45,465 nucleotides of DNA from assembly GCA_028277845.1 (NCBI GenBank), contig JANQFL010000088.1, positions 1 through 45,465 of the forward strand, written 5' to 3'. This DNA is from Sneathiellales bacterium. Lineage in GTDB: Bacteria; Pseudomonadota; Alphaproteobacteria; JANQFL01. The translations under genes and the position numbers were made by a program. This document shows positions 25,635 through 34,074 of this stretch, piece after piece. Numbering within the stretch: the first letter of the stretch is position 1; every line of letters starts with the position of its first letter. Under the pieces are notes generated by a model that saw only the letters and a program-made list of their open reading frames with translations, was not told the origin of the DNA and ran no database searches.

Positions 25635-26006
25635 TCATTTCCTCGCCGCCAGCAGAGCGACCTGCATCTCAAGATGCTTGAAGGCCCGCAGGATACGGTT
25701 GGCCTGCATCGACGGAAGCATGCCGACCTTGGCGATGACGGCGCTCAAGACAAAGAACGACGCCAGCAAGCCCCAGCGCACCACGTCGACCACGTCCGTC
25801 GCCGCGTAACACTTCCAGGCGAAGTAGATACCGAAACCGAACCAGATGGTGGCGGAAACGATCAGGAGCCAATTCATCCAGCCCGTCTTGCCGCGGAACA
25901 GGTCGATGAGCTGCGCCGGGTAGCTCTGATCACGGCCGATCCTATCGAGGATGGCCCGGTCTTCATCGTCCAGTGTTTGGCTGATCATTTCATCCAATTT
26001 GTCCAT
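25635..26006 (-). CDS. DUF6768-type membrane protein, sigma-factor partner
   Basis: 123-residue protein with an acidic soluble N-terminus (MDKLDEMISQTLDDEDRAIL) and two membrane helices, WMNWLLIVSATIWFGFGIYF (about 43-62) and WGLLASFFVLSAVIAKVGML (about 78-97), then a short cytoplasmic tail. The layout fits DUF6768 proteins, which are encoded next to ECF-like sigma factors. ATG 26006 is preceded by AAGGAG at good spacing and lies inside the last 17 bp of the upstream sigma gene, so translation is coupled. It may act as an anti-sigma factor or membrane partner; that is inference from position and topology. Confidence 0.8.
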   Translation of the reverse strand: MDKLDEMISQTLDDEDRAILDRIGRDQSYPAQLIDLFRGKTGWMNWLLIVSATIWFGFGIYFAWKCYAATDVVDVVRWGLLASFFVLSAVIAKVGMLPSMQANRILRAFKHLEMQVALLAARK

Positions 26007-26565
26007 GGTCTTCTCCTTCCAGCGCCAGACGCAATTTCTGGCGCGCATGCATGAGGCGGGACTTCACCGTCCCCACCGGAACGTCGAGCGCGACGGCCGT
26101 TTCGGCGACGCTCAATTCCTCGAGATAAAACAGCGCGACGGCGGCCCGGTGCTCGTTCGGCAGTTCGGCCATCGCGGCATAAAGCGCCCGGCGCTCGGCC
26201 GGACATGCCGCGGGGTCGTCGATTACGGGGTTCGGAACGGTTTCCCGCGCTACGGCCTCGCGCACCTTGCGGCTCTTTTGCAATCCGGCGATGAACTTGG
26301 CGCAGCGGCGGGTGATGATGCGGAACGCCCACACGGTGAACGCTCCGTCATCGTTGAGCCCCTTTAGGCCACGCAGGATCTCCAGCCAGCCGTCCTGCAC
26401 CGCCTCGCGCGCCTGGTCGGCATCGCCGAGCAAACGGTAGGCGTGGCGCAAAAAGCGGTCCTGAAACCGGTGTACCAGTTCCTCCTGCGCCGCCTTGTCG
26501 CCGAGTCGCGACGACGTGACGAGAAACCGCTCGACGATCTGCTTGGCGCTCCGCCCGGTATCCAC
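25990..26565 (-). CDS. ECF-type RNA polymerase sigma factor
   Basis: Sigma-70 family factor of 191 residues. Region 2 includes LLGDADQAREAVQDGWLEIL and AFRIITRRCAKFIAG. Region 4 has AVALFYLEELSVAETAVALD then VPVGTVKSRLMHARQKLRLA, a clear helix-turn-helix with the ECF-type GTVKSRL. It would direct transcription of a small regulon and probably its own operon. I prefer the GTG at 26565, which has AGGGGG 5 bp upstream; ATG 26604 in the same frame lacks a ribosome-binding site. The gene overlaps the DUF6768 gene by 17 bp. Confidence 0.88.
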   Translation of the reverse strand: MDTGRSAKQIVERFLVTSSRLGDKAAQEELVHRFQDRFLRHAYRLLGDADQAREAVQDGWLEILRGLKGLNDDGAFTVWAFRIITRRCAKFIAGLQKSRKVREAVARETVPNPVIDDPAACPAERRALYAAMAELPNEHRAAVALFYLEELSVAETAVALDVPVGTVKSRLMHARQKLRLALEGEDHGQIG

Positions 26566-26584
26566 CGTTTTCCCCCTAATTCCG

Positions 26585-26599
26585 GGTCCACTATGGACC
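26585..26599. promoter_or_regulatory. Perfect dyad upstream of the sigma-factor gene
   Basis: GGTCCA-CTA-TGGACC is a perfect 6+3+6 inverted repeat 20 bp before the preferred GTG start. On the minus strand a TATACA (26609-26604), a -10-like hexamer, lies just upstream. Position fits an operator overlapping the start of transcription; the binding protein is unknown. Confidence 0.4.
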
Positions 26600-26634
26600 T
26601 TCATGTATAAGGTGGCAAAACGCTGGAGATCGGT

Positions 26635-27225
26635 TCACTCGAATAGCAAATAGTTTCTCCCGTCCTTCGGCAGCGCCTTGGCCGCTGACGGCAGTGCCGC
26701 GATCCGGCCGGCCCATTGCGCCAATGCCGGGCACTGCTCGCGCCAGACGAAGTCGATGCCGCGCTCCTCCAGCTTAAGGGCGCAGATCAATGTGATCTGG
26801 GCTATGTTCAGGGGGCCGTTCATCAGCGCATGACCGATCTCCCTGTCCCACCACGTGGTCAGCCGGCGCGCCCGTTCCTTCTCGTGGGCGATGATGGTGG
26901 CGGAGCGGTCTTCCTCCGGCCGCGCCAACTCGCGCACCCACACGCTCAGTCCGTCGATCAGGCTGCGCGCCCGCGCCTCCAACCGCCTGAGCGCCCAGCC
27001 GTCGTCGCCATCGGGATAGTCGAACACGGGGTGCCCGTCATAATGGTCGAGATAGCGGATGATCAGGTGCGATTCCTCGATGCCCGTGCCGTCATCCAGC
27101 ACCAGATACGGCACCCGGCCGGAGGGATTGACCGTGTAATACCAACTCTCTTGCGTCCGCGTCTTCGCCCGGACGAATTCGATCTTGTCCTCGAGCCCCT
27201 TCTCGAACACGACGATACGCACCAT
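26635..27225 (-). CDS. Glutathione S-transferase family protein, 5' end frameshifted
   Basis: Glutathione S-transferase-like protein. The intact part (196 codons from ATG 27225) contains most of the thioredoxin-like N-domain (NPSGRVPYLVLDDGTGIEES with the cis-Pro and ES glutathione contacts) and the helical C-domain up to LPSAAKALPKDGRNYLLF. The normal N-terminus MKIYLTP lies upstream in another frame from ATG 27269, which has GAGG 8 bp before it. A tandem GGTTG duplication at 27241-27250 shifts the frame. Removing one unit restores MKIYLTPTSAFGWMVRIVVF, a standard GST start including the catalytic-position Ser. As sequenced, the product lacks beta-strand 1 and this Ser and is probably impaired. 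Confidence 0.8.
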   Translation of the reverse strand: MVRIVVFEKGLEDKIEFVRAKTRTQESWYYTVNPSGRVPYLVLDDGTGIEESHLIIRYLDHYDGHPVFDYPDGDDGWALRRLEARARSLIDGLSVWVRELARPEEDRSATIIAHEKERARRLTTWWDREIGHALMNGPLNIAQITLICALKLEERGIDFVWREQCPALAQWAGRIAALPSAAKALPKDGRNYLLFE

Positions 27226-27269
27226 CCATCCGAAGGCGGAGGTTGGGTTGGGGTGAGATAGATTTTCAT
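27226..27269 (-). other. Detached N-terminus of the GST gene (5-bp duplication frameshift)
   Basis: Minus-strand ATG 27269 begins MKIYLTP in good translation context, then leaves frame because of two adjacent copies of the pentamer GGTTG (plus strand, 27241-27245 and 27246-27250). The rest of the GST continues in the other frame from codon WMVRIVVFEKG. Confidence 0.75.
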
Positions 27270-27349
27270 CAAAGATTACCTCGCAGACAGATTCGACGGC
27301 GTGCCGGCTATCCTCCCGTTGACGCTTTGACCGCGTCGGCCGGGAGACT

Positions 27350-28765
27350 ATGATCCAATCACGTTTCGACGCGTTACCGGAGTATTATCAGCGTAGCAAC
27401 CGATCCGAGATCACCGTCATTTTTCGTTCACGCAGCGCACCCGCATTTCTTTTGATCGCCTACCTGCTGGTCGCCATTGCGCCGTTGGCATTGGCATATC
27501 TGCAAGGCAAGCCGAGCCGCCCGTTCGGCGATGAGCTGTCATCCGCCCTGGCCATGGTGGCGTTCGCCATGCTGCTGATGGAGTTCGTACTGTCCGGCCG
27601 CTTCAAGAGCGTCTCGGATTCCACCGGCATCGACCTCACGATGCGGTTTCATCAACTGATCGCGCGTACGATGACGGTGATTGTCCTGGTTCACCCGTTC
27701 CTTTACGTGACGCCGCACAAACCACCGCTGCCCTGGGATACCACCGGCCAATTGACCCTGGGCCTCACGCCCGCCTCGCTCGTCACCGGATTCGCCGGTT
27801 GGGTACTGCTTCTGCTGTTGGTATTCAGTGCCGTCTTCCGCGATCAGATGCCGTTCCGTTACGAGACCTGGCGGCTCTCCCATGGCCTGGGCGCCGCTCT
27901 GATCGCCGCCACGGGTACCCATCACGCCATCGACGCCGGTCGCTACAGTGCCGACCTGGCCCTGCTGGTATTGTGGCTCGTCCTGCTCGGTCTAGCCGTC
28001 TTCACCCTGGTCTACGTCTATGTCATCACCCCACTGCTGCAACTGCGCCATCCCTACCGGGTCGCATCGGTGGAACGGGTTGCGCTCAAGACCTGGAAAC
28101 TGACCGTGGAACCCGTCGGCGGAGAGGCCCTGCCCTTCGAAGCCGGCCAGTTCTGCTGGCTTACACTGGACCGCTCGCCGTTCGCCATCACCGAACACCC
28201 GTTCTCGATCAGCTCGGCGCCGGCCGAGCGGCCGGCCATCGGCTTCACCATCAAGGAGGTCGGCGATTTCACCCGCACCATCGGCGCTATCCAGGTTGGC
28301 GCCCGCGCCTATCTGGACGGCCCCCACGGCAACCTGACCCTGGCCGGCCGCGACGGCAGTGACGGTGGCGGGGGCATCGCCTTCATCGCCGGCGGCGTCG
28401 GCCTGGCGCCGATCATGAGCATGTTGCGCCAATTGCGCGCCGACGACGACCGACGCCCGATGAAGCTCTTATACGGCAACCGCATCGCCGAGCAGATCAC
28501 CTACGGGGACGAACTCGATGAACTCACGAACACCCTGGATATCGAGGTCCACCACATCCTGTCCGAACCGCCCGACGGCTGGGACGGTACCGTCGGCCAG
28601 TTGGACCAAACCGTCCTGCACGACCATTTCAGCTTCGACGGCCACACCCGCTGGCTCTATTTCGTCTGCGGCCCGGCCCCGATGATCGATGCCGTCGAAG
28701 ACAGCCTCGAAGCCATCGGCATTCCGATGGGGCAGATCGTGTCGGAGAAGTTCAGCTATGACTGA
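27350..28765 (+). CDS. Ferric reductase-like transmembrane flavoprotein
   Basis: 471-residue membrane oxidoreductase of the ferric reductase/NADPH oxidase type. Six or so membrane helices span about 25-225. Paired histidines in RFHQLIARTMTVIVLVHPFL and RLSHGLGAALIAATGTHHAI are likely b-type haem ligands. The C-terminal ferredoxin-reductase module has the FAD motif EHPFSISSAP (about 283-292), the glycine-rich FIAGGVGLAPIMSML for NAD(P) (about 345-360) and CGPAPMIDAVEDSL near the end. It moves electrons from cytoplasmic NAD(P)H across the membrane, to iron or another acceptor. Start ATG 27350 follows GGGAG. It is divergent from the GST and followed by a tiny membrane gene. Confidence 0.9.
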   Translation: MIQSRFDALPEYYQRSNRSEITVIFRSRSAPAFLLIAYLLVAIAPLALAYLQGKPSRPFGDELSSALAMVAFAMLLMEFVLSGRFKSVSDSTGIDLTMRFHQLIARTMTVIVLVHPFLYVTPHKPPLPWDTTGQLTLGLTPASLVTGFAGWVLLLLLVFSAVFRDQMPFRYETWRLSHGLGAALIAATGTHHAIDAGRYSADLALLVLWLVLLGLAVFTLVYVYVITPLLQLRHPYRVASVERVALKTWKLTVEPVGGEALPFEAGQFCWLTLDRSPFAITEHPFSISSAPAERPAIGFTIKEVGDFTRTIGAIQVGARAYLDGPHGNLTLAGRDGSDGGGGIAFIAGGVGLAPIMSMLRQLRADDDRRPMKLLYGNRIAEQITYGDELDELTNTLDIEVHHILSEPPDGWDGTVGQLDQTVLHDHFSFDGHTRWLYFVCGPAPMIDAVEDSLEAIGIPMGQIVSEKFSYD

Positions 28766-28777
28766 TCGGAGAAACAC

Positions 28778-28861
28778 ATGCGGCATCGACTGACGATGGC
28801 TGTCTACTGGGGCACGACGGTTCTTGTCATCGTGGCGGCGATTGCGTTCGCCGTGCGGTAA
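28778..28861 (+). CDS. 27-residue single-span membrane peptide
   Basis: A very short frame that starts 12 bp after the ferric-reductase stop. It encodes MRHRLTMAVYWGTTVLVIVA followed by AIAFAVR: a basic N-terminus, one hydrophobic helix (about 7-26) and a terminal Arg. GGAGA sits 6 bp before the ATG. Position, ribosome-binding site and composition all support a real small protein co-translated with the flavocytochrome, perhaps a small accessory subunit. Function is unknown, and the length is below most annotation thresholds. Confidence 0.65.
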   Translation: MRHRLTMAVYWGTTVLVIVAAIAFAVR

Positions 28862-28873
28862 GCCCATCGTACG

Positions 28874-29380
28874 TCAGAGATGGGGACGGTATTCTCGAAG
28901 TGCAGCCAGAACGCCGTCCAGTTGTAACATATCCAACGCGCGAATATTGTGTTCTCCGGGATTTGAAAACCGCATCGAGACATATCGCTTTCCACGCTTT
29001 TCCTTGAGCATGAGTTTCAATTTGCCCCAACCGTGACGTAGCACACGCGTATCGAGACTTTCACCGATGATCGAATGGAATAGTGATCGGGAACCCGTTT
29101 TCTCGATCGTGCCGCGTTTGTGGAAATCACCCAATACGGCGATCACATCGTCGATGTGTGGTTTTTCCAGAACGACATCACTCGATCCGTCGGCGCCGGG
29201 GAATCGCATAGTAACGAACCGCGTGCCGTCCCGTTCGGCGAGAATGACATACAGTTCACCGCCGTCGCGACTCGCCACGGTTTTTTCGTCCAACGTCGTC
29301 TCGACGAAGTGGTGATAGAAATCCGTCAGCGACGGCTGCTTCTCATCCGGATCGGAAAACAGATTGCGCCATACGCTCAT
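28874..29380 (-). CDS. Hypothetical protein with internal repeat-like halves
   Basis: 168-residue soluble protein not recognised. Two halves share a pattern: LYVILAERDGTRFVTMRFPG followed by LEKPHIDDVIAVLGDF, and LKLMLKEKRGKRYVSMRFSN followed by LDMLQLDGVLAALREY. Each half is a beta-hairpin ending in R(Y/F)V(S/T)MRF, then a helix that starts with an LDxVLA-like motif, so the protein looks like an ancient internal duplication. ATG 29380 is chosen because the longer frame begins at a TTG (29404). It is divergent from the lipoprotein gene and tail-to-tail with the 27-residue membrane peptide gene. Confidence 0.65.
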   Translation of the reverse strand: MSVWRNLFSDPDEKQPSLTDFYHHFVETTLDEKTVASRDGGELYVILAERDGTRFVTMRFPGADGSSDVVLEKPHIDDVIAVLGDFHKRGTIEKTGSRSLFHSIIGESLDTRVLRHGWGKLKLMLKEKRGKRYVSMRFSNPGEHNIRALDMLQLDGVLAALREYRPHL

Positions 29381-29465
29381 GGCATTCGGCCTTTTCCCAA
29401 CCAATGATCAAAAATACTAGATTTTCATCTAAGCACTTCTTGGTATGGTTGGGAATGAATGATCA

Positions 29466-29804
29466 ATGAAACCGTCGGCGGTACTTATGATATCCGTTCG
29501 AAACACACGTATGTTCGTGGTGATGGCATTCCTGATGGCGGGATGCGATTTCACGGAATCCATTTCCGAAATGTCCACGCAAACGGAAAAGGTTGGCGCG
29601 TCGGTCGCACGGGAACTCGGCGTCAAACCGCAATTCGGCTGGAACATGAAAAACGGCAGGCTGGTCGAAATGACCGCCTATTTCGACGGGGCTGCCGACA
29701 CGAGCAAGCCGGTGAGAGCATATGTCGACGCGGTCAAGTCCTCCATTCAGGCCCACATGGAACAGCAGCCCGACAATCTGGTCGTCATGTTCGTTGTTGA
29801 ATGA
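29466..29804 (+). CDS. Small putative lipoprotein
   Basis: 112-residue protein with a lipoprotein signal: after RNTRMFVVMAFLMAGC, the lipobox LMAGC places the lipidated Cys near residue 27. The mature ~85 residues (DFTESISEMSTQTEKVGASV onward) have no family I recognise. It is probably anchored in a membrane facing the periplasm. GGGAATGA upstream of ATG 29466 is a fair ribosome-binding site; a second in-frame ATG at 29487 would also keep the signal. The DUF6882 gene follows 56 bp downstream in the same direction. Confidence 0.65.
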   Translation: MKPSAVLMISVRNTRMFVVMAFLMAGCDFTESISEMSTQTEKVGASVARELGVKPQFGWNMKNGRLVEMTAYFDGAADTSKPVRAYVDAVKSSIQAHMEQQPDNLVVMFVVE

Positions 29805-29860
29805 ATCGAAGCGCTCCACGACGAACAAATCCACCTCCACAAACCAGGGCTTGAAATCCG

Positions 29861-30322
29861 ATGACCGAAGAGGAATTCGAAACCTATCTGGCCGAAGCAT
29901 TGGACGAGCTGGAGGCGAAGCAGGACTGGTTGATGGCGGAATACGGCATAGGAATGTATGACCGCTTCCACATCGACTATACCACAGGTCGATTGGTTTT
30001 TTTCGAGGACGATGATCTCGTCGTCGAGACCACGATTATCCCGGTCGCAACGCATGTGCCCAAAAAAGACAGTTTGCAGTGGGCGTGGGCGAATATACAG
30101 CTGCCATCTTCCGTCAGGCAAGAAGCCGCGGCGGTGAAAGAACTATCGCGTTTCACCGGTTTCGAATTGTTCGAAGACAGGATTGTCAAATGCGACGCCG
30201 AGATGGCGTGGAAACTGACGGCCTCGGCATGCCAATTCCTGGGTACGATCGGCGCCTATCGCGTTCCGCATGGAAAAGTGAACAGCTATGTACTGATCAA
30301 ATCAATCATGCTGCTCATGTAG
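29861..30322 (+). CDS. DUF6882-like protein
   Basis: 153-residue soluble protein. YDRFHIDYTTGRLVFF followed later by SLQWAWANIQLPSSV and a C-terminal GTIGAYRVPHGKVNSYVLIK match the pattern of DUF6882 proteins (an xxWDY-like strand, WAWANP-like motif, YR segment). Function of that family is unknown to me; the motif set also resembles small bacterial proteins of antagonism or immunity loci, but nothing else here is toxin-like. It is convergent with livM after a 27-bp gap. Confidence 0.65.
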   Translation: MTEEEFETYLAEALDELEAKQDWLMAEYGIGMYDRFHIDYTTGRLVFFEDDDLVVETTIIPVATHVPKKDSLQWAWANIQLPSSVRQEAAAVKELSRFTGFELFEDRIVKCDAEMAWKLTASACQFLGTIGAYRVPHGKVNSYVLIKSIMLLM

Positions 30323-30349
30323 CGTTCTACATATTTTCGCTCACCGTTT

Positions 30350-31324
30350 TCAATCTCCCCCCGCTTTCTCGCCCCCGTTCTTCCCCGGAATCACCGGTGG
30401 CTTCTCCGGGATCAGGCCCTTGGCGTAGAACTGCAGCACCAGTTGCAGGATGAGGCCGATCAGGAAGACGCGGATGTATGACGCACGGATGGCCCAGTCC
30501 GAGGGCAGGAAGCCGGTGAACAGCTCCGTCATCGACCAAATGGTCCAGACGATGAAGGCGCCCAGGATCGCGCCTTTGTTGTTGCCGCTGCCGCCGATAA
30601 TCAGCATGACCCAGACGAGGAACGTCACCAGCAGCGGTTCGAAGGCTTCCGGCGAGATGAACTTGAAGGCGTGGGCCGACAGGGCGCCGCCCAGGCCCAT
30701 GAACATGGCGCCGAAAACGAACGCCTCGAGCCGGTAGCGCTCGACGTTCTTGCCCGCCGCCTCGGCCGCGGTTTCGTTCTCGCGGATCGCCCGCATGACC
30801 CGGCCCCACGGCGCCTTCAGGCCGCGCTCGATGAGCCAGTAGATGGCCAGCACGATGACCACGACGACGGCCAGGAAGCCGAGCTCGGACCACGGCTGGC
30901 CCCGGCCGTCGAACGGCCGCGGGATGTGGGAAATGCCCAGCGACCCGCCGGTCAGCCACTGTTCGTTCTTGAGGATCAGGCGCAGGATTTCGGCGATGCC
31001 CAAGGTGGCGATGGCCAGATAGTCGCTGCGCAGGCGCAGGCAGATCTTGGCCACGGCGTAAGCGATGATGCCGGCGGTGATCATGGACGCCGCCATGCCG
31101 ACCGGCACCGGCAGGCCGAAGCCGCCGAAATGGCCGGCATGTTCCGGCGTCGTCAGGATGGCCGAGGTATAGGCGCCGACGGCGAAGAAGCCGGCGATGC
31201 CGGCGTTGAACAGGCCGGTGAAACCCCACTGCACGTTGAGACCGAGACAACTGACGGCATAGATCCCGGTCATGGTGAGCAGCGAGATGCCGTACATGAA
31301 CAGGCCGAAGATCTCCAGGTCCAT
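30350..31324 (-). CDS. livM: Branched-chain amino acid ABC transporter permease LivM
   Basis: Second inner-membrane permease of the Liv importer, 324 residues, with 8-9 helices. LNVQWGFTGLFNAGIAGFFA (about 29-48) and DYLAIATLGIAEILRLILKN are LivM signatures, and WGRVMRAIRENETAAEAAGK is the cytoplasmic coupling segment that contacts the ATPases. ATG 31324 overlaps the livH stop by 1 bp (TGATG). The frame is open further upstream inside livH, but that part is not protein-like. Last gene of livGFHM. Confidence 0.93.
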   Translation of the reverse strand: MDLEIFGLFMYGISLLTMTGIYAVSCLGLNVQWGFTGLFNAGIAGFFAVGAYTSAILTTPEHAGHFGGFGLPVPVGMAASMITAGIIAYAVAKICLRLRSDYLAIATLGIAEILRLILKNEQWLTGGSLGISHIPRPFDGRGQPWSELGFLAVVVVIVLAIYWLIERGLKAPWGRVMRAIRENETAAEAAGKNVERYRLEAFVFGAMFMGLGGALSAHAFKFISPEAFEPLLVTFLVWVMLIIGGSGNNKGAILGAFIVWTIWSMTELFTGFLPSDWAIRASYIRVFLIGLILQLVLQFYAKGLIPEKPPVIPGKNGGEKAGGD

Positions 31325-32214
31325 CAGAACACCCTCCCGCGGAACAGGCCGCTCGGCCGCACGATCAGCATCAGCACCATGACGGCGAAGGCCACCGCCG
31401 TCTTGTAGCTCGGCTCCAGCAGCGGCTCGGTGCCGATCCATGGATAGGACGACAGTTCCTCCATGAAGCCGATGACCATGCCGCCGGCGATGGCGCCGTA
31501 CGGCCGGCCCAGGCCGCCGAGGATGGCGGCGGCGAAGATGGGCAGCAGCAGGTCCCAGCCCATGTTGGGGTTGAGCTGGGTGTCCATGCCCAGGAACACG
31601 CCCGCGGCGGCGGCCATGCCGGCGCCCATGATCCAGGTCCAGACGATGATCTTCTTGGTGTTGATGCCGGTCACCCGGGCCAGGTTGGCGTCGTCGCTCA
31701 TGGCCCGCATGGCCTTGCCCATGCGGGTGTAGGCCAGGAAGTAGTGCATCACCCCGACCAGGAAAATGGTGCCGCCGACGATGACGAAATGCCGCTCGGC
31801 GACGCGCAGCGCGTCGAACAGGATGATCGGCCGCTGAATGCCGGTCTGATAGGGCGTCACTTCGACCCCCCAGAACAACTGCACCGCCGCCCGCACCATC
31901 AGCGCGATGCCGAAGGAGGCGATGACCAGCACGATGGTCGGCGACGAACGGAACGGCCGGTAGAACGCCCAGTCGATGCCGACGGCCACGGCAGCGGTCC
32001 CGGCAATGGCGATGGGCAGGGCCATCATCGGCGACCAGCCGAGCGCCAGCACGACGGTCAGGGCCAGATAGGCGCCCAGGGTCATCAGGTCGCCGTGGGC
32101 AAAATGGGCGAAGCGCAGAATACCGAACAGCATGGAGACGCCGATGGCGCCGAGGGCGTAGATGCTGCCGAGCACCAGGCCGGGAATGAGGTAGAAGTTG
32201 ATAAATTCCAGCAT
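31324..32214 (-). CDS. livH: Branched-chain amino acid ABC transporter permease LivH
   Basis: First permease of the Liv importer, 296 residues. YLIPGLVLGSIYALGAIGVS then MLFGILRFAHFAHGDLMTLG are the classic LivH N-terminal segments. GKAMRAMSDDANLARVTGIN (about 170-189) is the EAA-like loop that contacts the ATPase, and LGGLGRPYGAIAGGMVIGF forms the C-terminal helix pair. It starts 6 bp after livF and runs into livM. Confidence 0.94.
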   Translation of the reverse strand: MLEFINFYLIPGLVLGSIYALGAIGVSMLFGILRFAHFAHGDLMTLGAYLALTVVLALGWSPMMALPIAIAGTAAVAVGIDWAFYRPFRSSPTIVLVIASFGIALMVRAAVQLFWGVEVTPYQTGIQRPIILFDALRVAERHFVIVGGTIFLVGVMHYFLAYTRMGKAMRAMSDDANLARVTGINTKKIIVWTWIMGAGMAAAAGVFLGMDTQLNPNMGWDLLLPIFAAAILGGLGRPYGAIAGGMVIGFMEELSSYPWIGTEPLLEPSYKTAVAFAVMVLMLIVRPSGLFRGRVF

Positions 32215-32220
32215 CGCGCC

Positions 32221-32939
32221 CTACCCCTCCCCGGTCCCGCCGAGGAAAGACTCCGCCACCTCCCGGTTGGCCAGCAGGTTCGCCCCGGTGTCGGTGAACC
32301 GGTTGCGGCCGACCGCCAGCACATAACCCTTGTGGGCGATCTCCAGCGCCTGCCGGGCGTTCTGCTCGACCATCAGAATGCCGACGCCGGTGTCGTTGAC
32401 GGCGATGATGCGTTCGAAGATTTCCTGCATGAACAGGGGCGACAGGCCGGCGGTGGGTTCGTCCAGCAACAGCAGCTTGGGTTCGACCATCAACGCCCGC
32501 CCGATGGCCACCATCTGCCGCTGTCCGCCCGACAGTTCGCCGGCCGGCTGCTTGCGCTTGTCCTTCAGGGGCGGAAACAGGTCGTACATCTGCTCGAGCA
32601 CGCCGGAAAAGTCGTCGCGCCGGACAAAGGCGCCCATTTCCAGGTTCTCGTGCACCGTCAGATTGGGAAAGACGTTGCTTTCCTGCGGCACGTAGGCCAT
32701 GCCGCGCGGCACGAGCTGTTCCGGCGGCTTGTTGGTGATGTCCTCGCCACCCAGGCTCACGCGGCCTTCCCGCACGTGCAGCAGGCCGAACACCGCCTTC
32801 ATGGCCGTCGACTTGCCGGCGCCGTTGGGGCCGACGATGACCACGATCTCGCCGGCGTCCACCGCCAGGTCGACGCCGTTGAGAATGTCCAGGCCGCCAT
32901 AACCGCCGAACATGCCCGTGGCCTGCAGCAGGGACGCAC

Positions 32940-32943
<4 letters not shown>
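32221..32943 (-). CDS. livF: ABC transporter ATP-binding protein LivF
   Basis: 240-residue ATPase of the Liv importer. Walker A GPNGAGKST lies at about 38-46, signature LSGGQ near 138 (GELSGGQRQMVAIGRAL), Walker B LLLLDEPTAGLSP after it, and the switch His region is ILMVEQNARQALE. The start is a GTG at 32943 whose GTGA overlaps the livG stop by 4 bp. Confidence 0.94.
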
Positions 32944-33749
<806 letters not shown>

Positions 33750-34074
33750 TCAGCCCCCCGGCCGCCGTCCGCACAATGCAAGATTACTCAAACCGCACAC
33801 TCCCGATACAGGGTTGCCCCCTGTTTGTTGCTGCTACGATATACGACCCGAATGGGTTCGTCATGTAAGAGCTGGATGCTCATTTTCACCCGCTCAATCT
33901 GCTGTCAAATCTGGATTGCATAAGTAATGACTTTCTAAAGCGTTTTGGACGGCAAATCTTGCCATTCCAAAGCAAATAGTCTGTCCAGTACTTAGAGTCT
34001 TTTGTTGCTATGCAGATTCGCTCAATTTGAACGATTGAGATAATCTCCAGGAAACAACCAAATGGGGAAACGCG
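33750..34074. other. 325-bp intergenic region between livG and the DUF6161-like gene
   Basis: Divergent intergenic stretch. Base composition changes within it, from GC-rich near livG to clearly AT-rich from about 33810 onward, matching the gene that follows. I see no convincing promoter, RNA or repeat. The transition is the likely edge of acquired DNA. Confidence 0.5.
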
